DNA of 64,000 nt from Polyangia bacterium (GTDB taxonomy: Bacteria > Myxococcota_A > Polyangia > Nannocystales > Nannocystaceae), in NCBI GenBank assembly GCA_030429545.1, contig JAUIFF010000009.1, positions 186,001-250,000 on the forward strand, read 5' to 3'. The translations under genes were made by a program, and so were the position numbers. This document shows, one piece after another, positions 45,985 to 54,676 of this stretch. Position 1 is the stretch's first letter; each line of letters begins with the position of its first letter. The notes beneath the pieces are model-generated. The model had not been told where the DNA came from. It worked only from the letters and a program-made list of their open reading frames with translations, and did not search any database.

Positions 45985-48843
45985 GTGACCGCGGTTTTGC
46001 TCGTAGCGCTTGCGCTTGCGTCCCTGGGACTGCTGTCGCTTGTCCGCCGTGCCCCAGAGATCGAGTCGCGCCTGCGAGCCGCGAGCAACCGGTTTCGTCC
46101 TCCAAGGGCTCTCGATGCCGCCGAGCCGCCTTCTCAGTACGAGGACGACGAGTTCGACGACGAGGACGAAACGGTTGATGCGGTTTTCGCCGACGAGCCC
46201 GAACACCCGCGTTTGGTAACGGTTGTTCCGGAGGAAGACGCCGATGACGATGTTGTCGATGCTGTGTTTGACGCGGAGGTGGCCGCCGAGCAAGCGCCCG
46301 ACGTCGTCGATGCTGTGTTTGTCGATGACGATGCCCCGAGTATCAAACTCGAGACCAAGGTTGGGCGACCCCAGCTGACACCAAACCAGATCCGGCAACA
46401 GCTAGGGCCGTTTTTTGCGGAGCCATCTGCGGCGCCAAAGTCGAGTGCATCGCAGGAGCGGGACCGCGAGGCTGGGATCCCGGAGGTTCGCAATGCTGCG
46501 AGGCCGCAAACCCTGGCCGACTTCGATGAGGCCGCGGAGTTGGCCCAGATGTCGGACACGGACCGATTTTCGCCGCGGGAGCAACAACACGCCTCAAACG
46601 ATCGGCCGAAGAACCATTTGTTGGCGACCGGTAGCAACCAGGTCAAGCCCTCGTCTCGGGACGAGCAAGCGGCGAGCCTCAATTCCGCTGTGGGCAAGCC
46701 TGAGTCGGACTCGAGCAAGTCGTTGCACGGGGATGCGCAGAGCTTGGAGTCTCTCGACGCGGTCGCTCGAACGGCGGATACGCGAGAGTCATTGGTTGCG
46801 GGCGCGCCGAACATGCCCACGACTTCGGCGTCAGAGCTGGTCGAGGACCCGGACGCTGCTGAGTCGACTGCGGAGTTGGCCGCTGAGCCGACTTCGGCAA
46901 CGGGAGCGACGGTCGAGCGTATGGGTCGGGAGTCGACTTCGGCGGGGGTGTCCGCGGACGGTCCTGATACTGCGGCAATGTCAGAGCCCGTCGAGGGTAT
47001 GCCCGCGGACGGTTCTGAGTCAGCGACGGTCGAGCGAATGGGTTCTAAGCCGACTATGCCCTCGGACGGTTCTGAGTCGGCAACGGCAACGGCAACGACA
47101 GTCGAGCGTATGGGTCCTGAGTCGACTTCGGCGTCAGAGCCCATCGAGGGTATGCCCGCGGACGGTTCTGAGTCAGCGACGGTCGAGCGAATGGGTTCTA
47201 AGTCGACTTCGGCGTCTATGCCCTCGAACGGTCCTGAGTCGGCAACGGCAACGGAAGCGACAGTCGAGCGAATGGGTTCTGAGTCGACTACGGAAACGTC
47301 AGCGACGGTCGAGCGTATGGGTCCTGAGTCGGCTACGGCAACGTCAGCTCTGGTTCCGTCAGAGCTCCAACCTATGCCCGCGGACGATTCTGAGTCGACT
47401 TCGGCGACGTCAGTGAGGGCCGAGCGCGTGGACTCGGAGTCGGCTTCGACTCTGCCGGAGTTGGTCGAACCTATACACGAGGTCGCCACTGGAGCTACCG
47501 GGCACGACAGCGACCCAGCGGCGACTTCACATCCGATCAACGACGCCGGTGAGCCGGACGACTCTGCGTACGACCGAGGAGAGGGCTCTACGACGGGTCT
47601 ACAACCTCCCAAGCCAGAAGCCAGCTTTGAGGGGCTCGCACCCGCCGAGACGAGCACTGTTGCGATCGATGGGGTTGCCGAGCTCGAGTTTTTGGGCGCC
47701 CCCACGCCACAACTCGGCTTTGACTACGGTCCGTTGTGGGCAACCATTCTCCGTGGTGTGCCCGACATGGGTCGGTTTTTGCGGGACCGCTACGAACGTA
47801 TGCTCGGGCCTGGGGCGGCGTCTGCCGTCGCCACCCGGGACGACCTGTGCCACGTGATCGACGGGCGGGGGCCGGTGATGATGAGCGCGCTTGTCCGACC
47901 CCATAGCCAGGGACTCGAAGAACTTGTATTTGCACCTTACGTGACAGGAGGCCGCCTTCATGTGTTTCGCCTCGAGCAGGTGCAAGAGGCCACCGGCGGT
48001 CTCGAGGCCCAACTCTACGGGCAGCTAGGCGCAGAGTTTGTGCGTGTGCTCGACGGCTTGTACATGCCCAATCGCGGGAGCTATGTCCCTGGTGAAACCC
48101 TGGTGCTCGAGCTTGCTGGGCTGGTCCGCAGCCTTCATCCGGTCGCGGGCCAGGAAGGGCTTTCGGGGCTTTACTCGCCAAACACACCCGACAACGAGCC
48201 TGCACAAACCGGCTTTTATGGACAGGTCAAAGAGTCGGTCGAGATCGTGTTTTACGGGATTCCGCTCGTCAAGTACGTCGTGGACCTGCATGGTATGCGG
48301 CAAACGCTCACGCTGTTTGCCCACCCCTATGCGGCCTCCCGCGAGTTGGGGTGTGGCGAAATGATCTCGGGCGAGGCTTGGCTGCTCGGGTCGCGTCCAC
48401 AGGTTTTTTCAGATGTTGTCTATACAAGGGAGCTGGCCGAGGCGGGCGGCGAGGCCGAGGTTTTTGCCCACGCAGAGTCCCTGTGTGCGGCCCATCAGGT
48501 CGCCCTGCGCGATTGCCCAGTTTATTGCCCCACATTGCTCGAGCAGCTGTGCTCGGTGGTCGAAAGTCACCCCGATGCCCGCGGAATTGTGGGCCTGCTG
48601 GCACGGGCCCTTGGTGAGTTGCGGATGCAAGCCGAGGAGCAGGCGTCGCCAGTCGCCGTGCAACGCCACTTTGAAATACTCACCCGGCTACAAGCTGCAC
48701 ACCCCGACCTGTCGATTTTGGAGGTCGCCATCCGCTTGGCTCGCGGGGCTCAGCGCAACGAAAATGTTGTCCGAGACAGCGCGGTGGCGGTTGGCGAATT
48801 CCTGTGGGACGAGCAACCAACGCTACCTCGCGCCGAGCACTAA
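45985..48843 (+). CDS. Membrane-anchored protein with acidic and tandem-repeat regions and a C-terminal domain of unknown function
   Basis: 952 aa, GTG start. A TM helix at about 2-20 is followed by a basic patch and an acidic region with three DAVF motifs (about 50-110). Residues about 300-480 are a Ser/Thr/Glu-rich tandem repeat with six TVERMG cores, based on a 153-bp DNA repeat (46981-47049 recurs at 47134-47202 with one mismatch). The C-terminal about 400 residues look globular and are not a family I recognise; they contain a short Cys pair near CPVYCPTLL. The layout (membrane anchor, extended stalk, globular head) resembles myxobacterial polarity or motility adaptor proteins, but that is only a comparison. 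Confidence 0.8.
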   Translation: MTAVLLVALALASLGLLSLVRRAPEIESRLRAASNRFRPPRALDAAEPPSQYEDDEFDDEDETVDAVFADEPEHPRLVTVVPEEDADDDVVDAVFDAEVAAEQAPDVVDAVFVDDDAPSIKLETKVGRPQLTPNQIRQQLGPFFAEPSAAPKSSASQERDREAGIPEVRNAARPQTLADFDEAAELAQMSDTDRFSPREQQHASNDRPKNHLLATGSNQVKPSSRDEQAASLNSAVGKPESDSSKSLHGDAQSLESLDAVARTADTRESLVAGAPNMPTTSASELVEDPDAAESTAELAAEPTSATGATVERMGRESTSAGVSADGPDTAAMSEPVEGMPADGSESATVERMGSKPTMPSDGSESATATATTVERMGPESTSASEPIEGMPADGSESATVERMGSKSTSASMPSNGPESATATEATVERMGSESTTETSATVERMGPESATATSALVPSELQPMPADDSESTSATSVRAERVDSESASTLPELVEPIHEVATGATGHDSDPAATSHPINDAGEPDDSAYDRGEGSTTGLQPPKPEASFEGLAPAETSTVAIDGVAELEFLGAPTPQLGFDYGPLWATILRGVPDMGRFLRDRYERMLGPGAASAVATRDDLCHVIDGRGPVMMSALVRPHSQGLEELVFAPYVTGGRLHVFRLEQVQEATGGLEAQLYGQLGAEFVRVLDGLYMPNRGSYVPGETLVLELAGLVRSLHPVAGQEGLSGLYSPNTPDNEPAQTGFYGQVKESVEIVFYGIPLVKYVVDLHGMRQTLTLFAHPYAASRELGCGEMISGEAWLLGSRPQVFSDVVYTRELAEAGGEAEVFAHAESLCAAHQVALRDCPVYCPTLLEQLCSVVESHPDARGIVGLLARALGELRMQAEEQASPVAVQRHFEILTRLQAAHPDLSILEVAIRLARGAQRNENVVRDSAVAVGEFLWDEQPTLPRAEH
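46905..47430 (+). repeat. In-frame minisatellite inside the 952-aa gene
   Basis: Imperfect repeat encoding (T)VERMG-(P/S)-(E/K)-S-T units. The best conserved part is a 69-bp block (one mismatch, 59 bp of it identical) with a 153-bp period. Period lengths are multiples of three, so expansion keeps the frame. Confidence 0.8.
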
Positions 48844-48974
48844 TCGAGACAGTAACGGGTCACCGACGCGTCCAATGGGTAGCCGAGGTAACACCATCGA
48901 TCGACAAGAAGTTGGCCCGGCGCATGAGCGGTCTCTGTGTCGAGCCTGTGCCTTGTGAGGCAGTGAAGTTTTGG

Positions 48975-49556
48975 CTAGCGAGTCTTCTTGCGCCAGCGCC
49001 AGGCCATCAGCACGCCGCCGAGAAAGCCAAACAGGTGCTCTTCCCACGAGATTCCGAGGCCGGCGAGGCCCGGGACCATGCCCGAAGCCATGCTGCCAAA
49101 TAGCCAACCGACCACCAGCGAAAGCGCCATGGCCCCAAACTTGCGCTCAAACCATCCGCGCAGCAGCAGGTAGCCGAAAAACCCAAACAACACCCCGCTG
49201 GCCCCGATGTGCACCGAGCCGTCCATGCCGACAAGCCAGGTCCCGAGCCCGCCGACCAGTGTACTTGCAATGGTCACCAGCCAAAACTCGCGCCGACTCC
49301 ACAGCAACAGCAGACCGCCGAGCAACAGCAGACCGACGGTGTTGGAAATGAGGTGGGGGTAGCCGCCGTGCAAAAACGGAGCGGTGACCAAACCGAGCAG
49401 GCCCTCGACCTCGCGCGGCTGCACGCCAAAGCGATCGAGCCCGCCGTGGAAGATCGATTGGTCGACAATTTCGCAGAGCCACAGCACGCCCAAAAATCCG
49501 ACCAAGGTGCGGACGACGAGGGAAAGTTCTTGGGACAGACTGGCTGGTTTCGGCAT
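48975..49556 (-). CDS. Rhomboid-family intramembrane serine protease
   Basis: 193 aa from ATG MPKPASLSQE, with ribosome site AAGGG upstream; a longer reading to 49676 is unlikely. Six TM helices. Rhomboid signs: HLISNTVGLL (the HxxxN oxyanion motif), the catalytic Ser in HIGASGVLFG, and the catalytic His in EEHLFGFLGG. So the Ser-His dyad is complete. It cleaves TM segments of other membrane proteins. It converges with the 952-aa TM protein; no evidence of a substrate link. Confidence 0.88.
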   Translation of the reverse strand: MPKPASLSQELSLVVRTLVGFLGVLWLCEIVDQSIFHGGLDRFGVQPREVEGLLGLVTAPFLHGGYPHLISNTVGLLLLGGLLLLWSRREFWLVTIASTLVGGLGTWLVGMDGSVHIGASGVLFGFFGYLLLRGWFERKFGAMALSLVVGWLFGSMASGMVPGLAGLGISWEEHLFGFLGGVLMAWRWRKKTR

Positions 49557-49689
49557 GGGCACCCTTAATGTAGCGCGGGATGGGTAAACTGCCCGCGCCG
49601 TCAAATTTTTCCGGTTTTTTAAGATCGTGTCGAGGTTCGCGGGATTCTTCGGGATCGCCGGGCCGGCCCACCACAATTACCCGGTGAAG

Positions 49690-50925
49690 ATGCGAAATCG
49701 CCAGCGTCGTGCCCTTGGGCCGGTCTTTGGAGCTGCGTTGTGCTCGGCGGTTACCGTGCTGGCACTTTGTACGCCTGCCGATGCGTGGGCTGCTGCCCCG
49801 TCGGCCGTTGGGATGTCCGAGCCGCGATGGAGTGAGCACGTGGTGATTCCCGGCGAGCGGATCTCGGAAATTGCTCGGCTCTACAACGTCACGCCGCGCG
49901 ATATTTGGGTGTGGAACCGGCTCAACCGCAACACCGACAAGGTTGATGTAGGTACACGCTTGAAAGTGTTCTCGCCGATCCCCCCGCCACAGCGCCACCG
50001 GGTTGTCCACGAAATAACCGCGGGCGAGACGTGGGCGAGTATCTCAGCGCAATACGGGATTGCCGAGCGCTACCTCCACCGTTGGAATCGCACACTCCCG
50101 CGTGAGCTCGAGGCTGGGCAACGCATGGAGATTTGGGCCGGACGTCCCCGGCGAGCCGAAGTTGTCCATCGGCCCGTCGGCCGTCGTGTATATACACCTG
50201 TGGAACGGATTGGACCGCTTATTCGCGTCGAACCCCGGCGGGCGACGTTACCGATTCCCGGCCAGGCTTCCGCGCCCCCGATGGTCGCTACCAATCTGCC
50301 GAAGATCCGGCAAAACGGGCAAAGCGTTGGCTCGGCCAACCGCGGGCATCTGGTGCGCGGAGTTGCCCTGCCGACGGCGCCCGAGCTCTACACAATTCGC
50401 AAGCCCGACGAGAGCTACGGCAGCAGTCACAGCATTGGCCTGTTGACGGGGGCGATCGCCAGGTTTCGCCGCAGTCACGCCTATCGCGGGGAAGTCGTGA
50501 TCGGTGCGATCAGCAAGAAAAAGGGTGGGCGCCTGCGTGGGCACAAGTCGCACCAAAGCGGCCGAGATGTCGATATTCGACTTCTACTGGCCAACGGGCG
50601 AAAGCGCGGGAGCGTGCCCGAGTCGGTGCGCGATGTCGACTGGGACGCGACCTGGGCCCTGATGTATGAGCTGTTGCGGACCAACCAGGTCGAATACGTA
50701 TTTTTGGAGAGCAGTCGGCAAAAACACCTTGTGCGTGCTGCCAAGCGGGCGGGCGTTTCGTCGGCACAACTCGAGAAGTGGGTGCAATACCCACGAAAAG
50801 CCGGCACCCGCGAGGGGATTGTGCGCCATGCCAGGGGGCACGGCTCGCACTTCCATGTGCGGTTTTTTTGCGGGCCACACGAGTCGCGGTGTGAAGGTCC
50901 GAAGTACGACCCGCGCAAGAGCTGA
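49690..50925 (+). CDS. LysM-containing penicillin-insensitive murein endopeptidase (MepA-like)
   Basis: 411 aa from ATG MRNRQRRALG (a GTG at 49627 gives 432 aa). Signal peptide CSAVTVLALCTPADAWA, two LysM domains (HVVIPGERISEIARLYNVTP and HEITAGETWASISAQYGI), a Pro/Arg linker, and a C-terminal M74/MepA domain with zinc-site motifs SHQSGRDVDI and HGSHFHVRF. LysM binds peptidoglycan glycan; MepA-type enzymes cut the D-Ala-meso-DAP cross-link. Secreted to the periplasm, or used outside against prey walls (inference). Confidence 0.9.
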   Translation: MRNRQRRALGPVFGAALCSAVTVLALCTPADAWAAAPSAVGMSEPRWSEHVVIPGERISEIARLYNVTPRDIWVWNRLNRNTDKVDVGTRLKVFSPIPPPQRHRVVHEITAGETWASISAQYGIAERYLHRWNRTLPRELEAGQRMEIWAGRPRRAEVVHRPVGRRVYTPVERIGPLIRVEPRRATLPIPGQASAPPMVATNLPKIRQNGQSVGSANRGHLVRGVALPTAPELYTIRKPDESYGSSHSIGLLTGAIARFRRSHAYRGEVVIGAISKKKGGRLRGHKSHQSGRDVDIRLLLANGRKRGSVPESVRDVDWDATWALMYELLRTNQVEYVFLESSRQKHLVRAAKRAGVSSAQLEKWVQYPRKAGTREGIVRHARGHGSHFHVRFFCGPHESRCEGPKYDPRKS

Positions 50926-51073
50926 GTTTGTGAGGCCAAGCGGTTTTGCCCATCTCACTCTGTTAGGTGCGGGGGACCAAGGTTGAGGGGCCCCATGGCG
51001 AGGTCAAAACCGCGAACGAAAAAAAATCGCATTCGACGGTTGCCGAATCAGGGACTGCAGTCACATCGGCGCC

Positions 51074-52483
51074 ATGAACCTTCGAGCGGGATTTGCATGT
51101 GTGTTGATGGTGGCTGCTGCGTGCGGTGGTGATGACCCCGCCGAGCAAGAAACGGGTGACACCTCGAGTGAGATGGAAACCGGGGGCGAGGTCGATGAGC
51201 CTGGCGAGCCTGGTGAGGTGGCGAGTTGTGCCTACTCGAGCCCATTCACCGGGGCGCTCGAGTGCCGCGAATATCGCGGAAGCGACTGGACCGCGGAGGC
51301 TGTGAGCGAGGACTGTGCACAGGTCGGCGGCGAGGAAGTTGCAGCCTGTTCGAGCGACGACGTACTCGGCCGCTGCCAGCTCGAAGATGGTGCTGGCGCC
51401 TACGATGTGGTGGCCTACGGCACCGACCCGTCCGAGTGTGCCGGCCAGCAGTTTGGTTGCGAAACCTTTGGCGGCGGGACCTGGGTGCCCGAGGGCATTT
51501 GCGAGGGCGATACTCCCGAGCCTCCACCGCCCACCGGCAACGTCTTTATCCAGCCGACCCTCGAGTGTGTTCCACCGTTGCCGGGCGAGGAGCCGGGCAA
51601 TGGTCCCGACGGCCAGGTCTGTACCTGGCAGATCATCTCGGCTTCGACCGAGGAGGGTCGCCGGTTTAGTGACTATGCATCTTGCGATGTGGTCTACTCG
51701 CAGCGGCCCTATTACCCGGTCCCGCCGGCTGAGCCCGAGGCCGATGTCGACACGCGTATGGACGATCCCGCCTACGTCGAAGAACTCGCCTGGGTCCGCG
51801 AACAGGTCGAGGCCAGTGCTTGCATCTGCTGCCACTCCGACGAAGCCCCGAGCGGAGCCTCCAACTGGACGATCGATGCACCTGGCAACTGGATGTCGAC
51901 ATTTCGTGTGCAGGGCCTGGCGATGGCCGCGGGCTGGATCAACTCAGATTCATTTGGCGCCTACGACCCGGCCGACAACAACGGCTTTGACCGGATCCAG
52001 GTGGGCGTGCCATCGACCGATCCCGAGCGCATGAAAGCTTTCTTTGTGGCCGAGTTGGGGTATCGCGGCAAAACCTTTGAGGACTTTGTCGACGAGCCGC
52101 CCTTTGGCGGTCCCTTGTATACGCAACTCGTCTACGAGCCCGGCCCCTGCGAAGCCGGCGAGGGGGTGCAAAGCGACGGCAGTATCCGCTGGGAGGGTGG
52201 CGATGCGCGCTATGTCTACGTGCTCGAAGTCGGCAGCGACAACCCGACCGTTCCACCCAACCTCGATCTACCGGAGGGAACGATGTGGCGGCTCGATACG
52301 CCCGCTGAAAATTCCCCGATCGCCAGCGGGGACGTTCGCTACGGCGAGGTGCCCGGTTCGATGACCCAGCGCTATCCCGAATCACAGACCCCGATCGAGT
52401 TGTCGCCGGGGACCGATTACTACCTCTACGTGTTGCGCGACGTGGCGGTCCCCATCACTCGTTGTATCTTCACATACGAGTAA
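51074..52483 (+). CDS. Lipoprotein with a CxxCH haem-type motif
   Basis: 469 aa. A short signal peptide ends in the lipobox VAAAC-G, with a Glu/Gly/Thr linker after it. About 14 Cys are spread over residues 50-260. The middle contains CICCH within SACICCHSDEAP, a CxxCH motif that fits c-type haem attachment but is a single copy and could also be a disulfide/metal site. The C-terminal about 100 residues look beta-rich. No family recognised. It is single, flanked by non-coding gaps. Confidence 0.75.
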   Translation: MNLRAGFACVLMVAAACGGDDPAEQETGDTSSEMETGGEVDEPGEPGEVASCAYSSPFTGALECREYRGSDWTAEAVSEDCAQVGGEEVAACSSDDVLGRCQLEDGAGAYDVVAYGTDPSECAGQQFGCETFGGGTWVPEGICEGDTPEPPPPTGNVFIQPTLECVPPLPGEEPGNGPDGQVCTWQIISASTEEGRRFSDYASCDVVYSQRPYYPVPPAEPEADVDTRMDDPAYVEELAWVREQVEASACICCHSDEAPSGASNWTIDAPGNWMSTFRVQGLAMAAGWINSDSFGAYDPADNNGFDRIQVGVPSTDPERMKAFFVAELGYRGKTFEDFVDEPPFGGPLYTQLVYEPGPCEAGEGVQSDGSIRWEGGDARYVYVLEVGSDNPTVPPNLDLPEGTMWRLDTPAENSPIASGDVRYGEVPGSMTQRYPESQTPIELSPGTDYYLYVLRDVAVPITRCIFTYE

Positions 52484-52715
52484 AGCGACGATGTCCCCCG
52501 GGTGTTGGTGAGGTCGGATCCGCGCGGCCCGGCACCCGGAGGGCCTTGGCGATGGGCCCTCAGATCGAAGGGCGAATATGTAGACACATGCTTTCGCCTG
52601 CGAGCGAAGCCCAGGCCGACCACCCGAACAAGGGCGATAAAGCATCCTTTTACGATGTTCTGTGGTAGCTCAAACCTGCTTGGGTTTAGCCGGAAAGTGG
52701 GGGTATTGTGGGCCC

Positions 52716-54503
52716 ATGGACACAAACCATCGCGCACGTTCCGGCCTGCTCCTGCTCGCCTGCCTGCTCGGACTTTCGACTGGCTGTGAGCAAATCGAGA
52801 AGCTGACCGGCGGAGGCGACGGGGAAAAAGACCCCGCCCCCGAAGCCAAGGCGGAGACCCCGGAGACCGAGGCCCAACCCGAAGTTAAAAAGCTCGATCC
52901 GAAGGAAGCCGAGCTCGAGGCGTTGCGGGCCGAAGCCGAAGCTGCCAAGGAGCAACTCGCGGCGGCCAATGCGGCGAACAAAGAACTTCAGGATATGATC
53001 GATGCGCCGCCCGAGGCCGAAGATGCGATCGGGGCCGAGAAGGAACTCGGCGAGGGTGAAAAGGGCCCGGTGAGTTTGGCAGGTGTCAAGCTCACCAACC
53101 ACAAGGCCGAGTATGGGCACGCCAAGGACCGATTTCAGATCAAGGCTTCGGTCGACGTCACCGTCAACGAGGCCAAAAAAGGTGGCCTCTACGCCAAGGC
53201 GACCTGTGCCGTCGGCGATGAGGTTGCTGTCGATGTCGTGACCTTTGGCAACCAGTACAGTGACTTTGGCAAGCTCGCGGCCGGGGACAAATCGACCCTC
53301 GAAAAGACCTTCTTCGCGCGGGATGGTCTCGGCCAGCAGCCGTCAAAGTGCCAGGTCACCTTCGACTACGGCCTCAGTGAGTTTTCATTGCACCTGCAAG
53401 ATTCCTGCTGGGATGGCAAGGCTGTCAAAGACGGGGCCTGCGAGGGGATTGCCGCCAAACCCGAAGGGGAGGGCAAACTCGTACCCTACGCCTTCGATGT
53501 CTCGTTTAACAAGCCGTTGCTGGCGAGTGCCGAGGACGACCCGCGGCGTTCGTTGATGGTCCGCTACCACCTGCGGGTCAACGAGCCGGTCGACCACGCC
53601 CTCCACATGTACCTCAAGACATCCTGTAAGGTCGGCGACAAGACCTGGGTCGAGGTCAATCCCGATTACCCCCACGTCAAACCATTTAAGTTCAAACCGG
53701 GCGAGATGGTGCCGCTGGGCCACGGTCAGTTCATCTTCAACCCGCTGCCAGGTGAGCCCGAGAGCTGCCAGTTTGCGGTCCAGTTGGCCGAGGCTTTCGA
53801 CAAGCCCGCCGAGACCGTGCGCGCGGTGTGTTTTGAAGGTGGTGAGCTGACCGAAGAACCATGCAATCCGCCGCCCGAGGGCCTGCCCGAACGCGCCCCC
53901 GTCACCCCGGATGCGCTCGAACTCGACAATGTCACCGCGCAGTGGCAACCCGGGATCGGCAACAAGGGTGTGCGCCTCAACCTGCTGTTTGCGGCAAATC
54001 TCAAAAAACCTGTCGAAAAGTTCACCCGGCTCTACGCCGCGGTCACCTGCGACGGGAAGTCAGACAAGGAGCACGCCACCAGCATGGATCTGAGCCAACT
54101 CGATCCGGGTGAGAGCGCGCTGTTGTCGGTGCCGGCTTTCCTCGCCGAGCCACTGTCGGCCGAGCCCAAAGCCTGCGAGGTCAAGATCAAGGCAGGTGCC
54201 CGTAGCGATGCCGCGATCGAAGTCGGTCAGCTGTGTATCAAGGGTTCTGAGGCCAAGGTCGGTTCGTGCAAGAGCCCAGCCAAGAAAAAGAAGAAAAAGG
54301 CTCAGGCGAAACCGAAGGACGACAAGAAGCCGGCCGACAGCAAAAGCGACGACAAAAAACCAAACGACACCAAACCCGGTGACGACAACAACCCGGCCAC
54401 TGGTAGCAAGGACGACAAAAAACCAAACGACACCAAGCCCGGTGACGACAACACGCCGGATAAGCCCAAGAAAAAACCCGGCACCGTCCATCTCGCCAAG
54501 TAG
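52716..54503 (+). CDS. Lipoprotein with three similar beta-domains and Lys-rich repetitive tail
   Basis: 595 aa from ATG MDTNHRARSG. Lipobox LSTGC-E, a Glu/Lys/Ala coiled-coil-like region (about 55-95), then three domains of about 130-140 residues that look like copies of one another (each has a K.TCxVGD or VTCDG strand and ends with a Cys-x-(I/F)-x(2)-(Q/K) pattern). The tail (about 535-595) is a Lys/Asp/Pro repeat with two copies of DDKKPNDTKPGDDN. An upstream reading to 52662 is unlikely. Function unknown; the basic tail may bind nucleic acid or peptidoglycan. Confidence 0.75.
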   Translation: MDTNHRARSGLLLLACLLGLSTGCEQIEKLTGGGDGEKDPAPEAKAETPETEAQPEVKKLDPKEAELEALRAEAEAAKEQLAAANAANKELQDMIDAPPEAEDAIGAEKELGEGEKGPVSLAGVKLTNHKAEYGHAKDRFQIKASVDVTVNEAKKGGLYAKATCAVGDEVAVDVVTFGNQYSDFGKLAAGDKSTLEKTFFARDGLGQQPSKCQVTFDYGLSEFSLHLQDSCWDGKAVKDGACEGIAAKPEGEGKLVPYAFDVSFNKPLLASAEDDPRRSLMVRYHLRVNEPVDHALHMYLKTSCKVGDKTWVEVNPDYPHVKPFKFKPGEMVPLGHGQFIFNPLPGEPESCQFAVQLAEAFDKPAETVRAVCFEGGELTEEPCNPPPEGLPERAPVTPDALELDNVTAQWQPGIGNKGVRLNLLFAANLKKPVEKFTRLYAAVTCDGKSDKEHATSMDLSQLDPGESALLSVPAFLAEPLSAEPKACEVKIKAGARSDAAIEVGQLCIKGSEAKVGSCKSPAKKKKKKAQAKPKDDKKPADSKSDDKKPNDTKPGDDNNPATGSKDDKKPNDTKPGDDNTPDKPKKKPGTVHLAK

Positions 54504-54676
54504 GCGAACCTCACGGTCGGCAACGCCTCGCTGCGCACGTGCACGCGGGGCGTTTGTCGTCTCGCGCGTCGGTCGTGATCGAGTTGACACAACTGTAACG
54601 TTTGCGGCGCATATGATGATGAATCGAGATGTCGCACCCTGACGCGCGAGGATGGGTTTGATATGGTTTCACGGCT

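Noticed and set aside
46134..47705. 523-aa open frame on the minus strand opposite the 952-aa gene
   Set aside because: Its Ser/Ala/Asp-rich sequence mirrors the repeat region on the other strand; no start signal or domain. The plus-strand frame has an N-terminal TM helix and a globular end.
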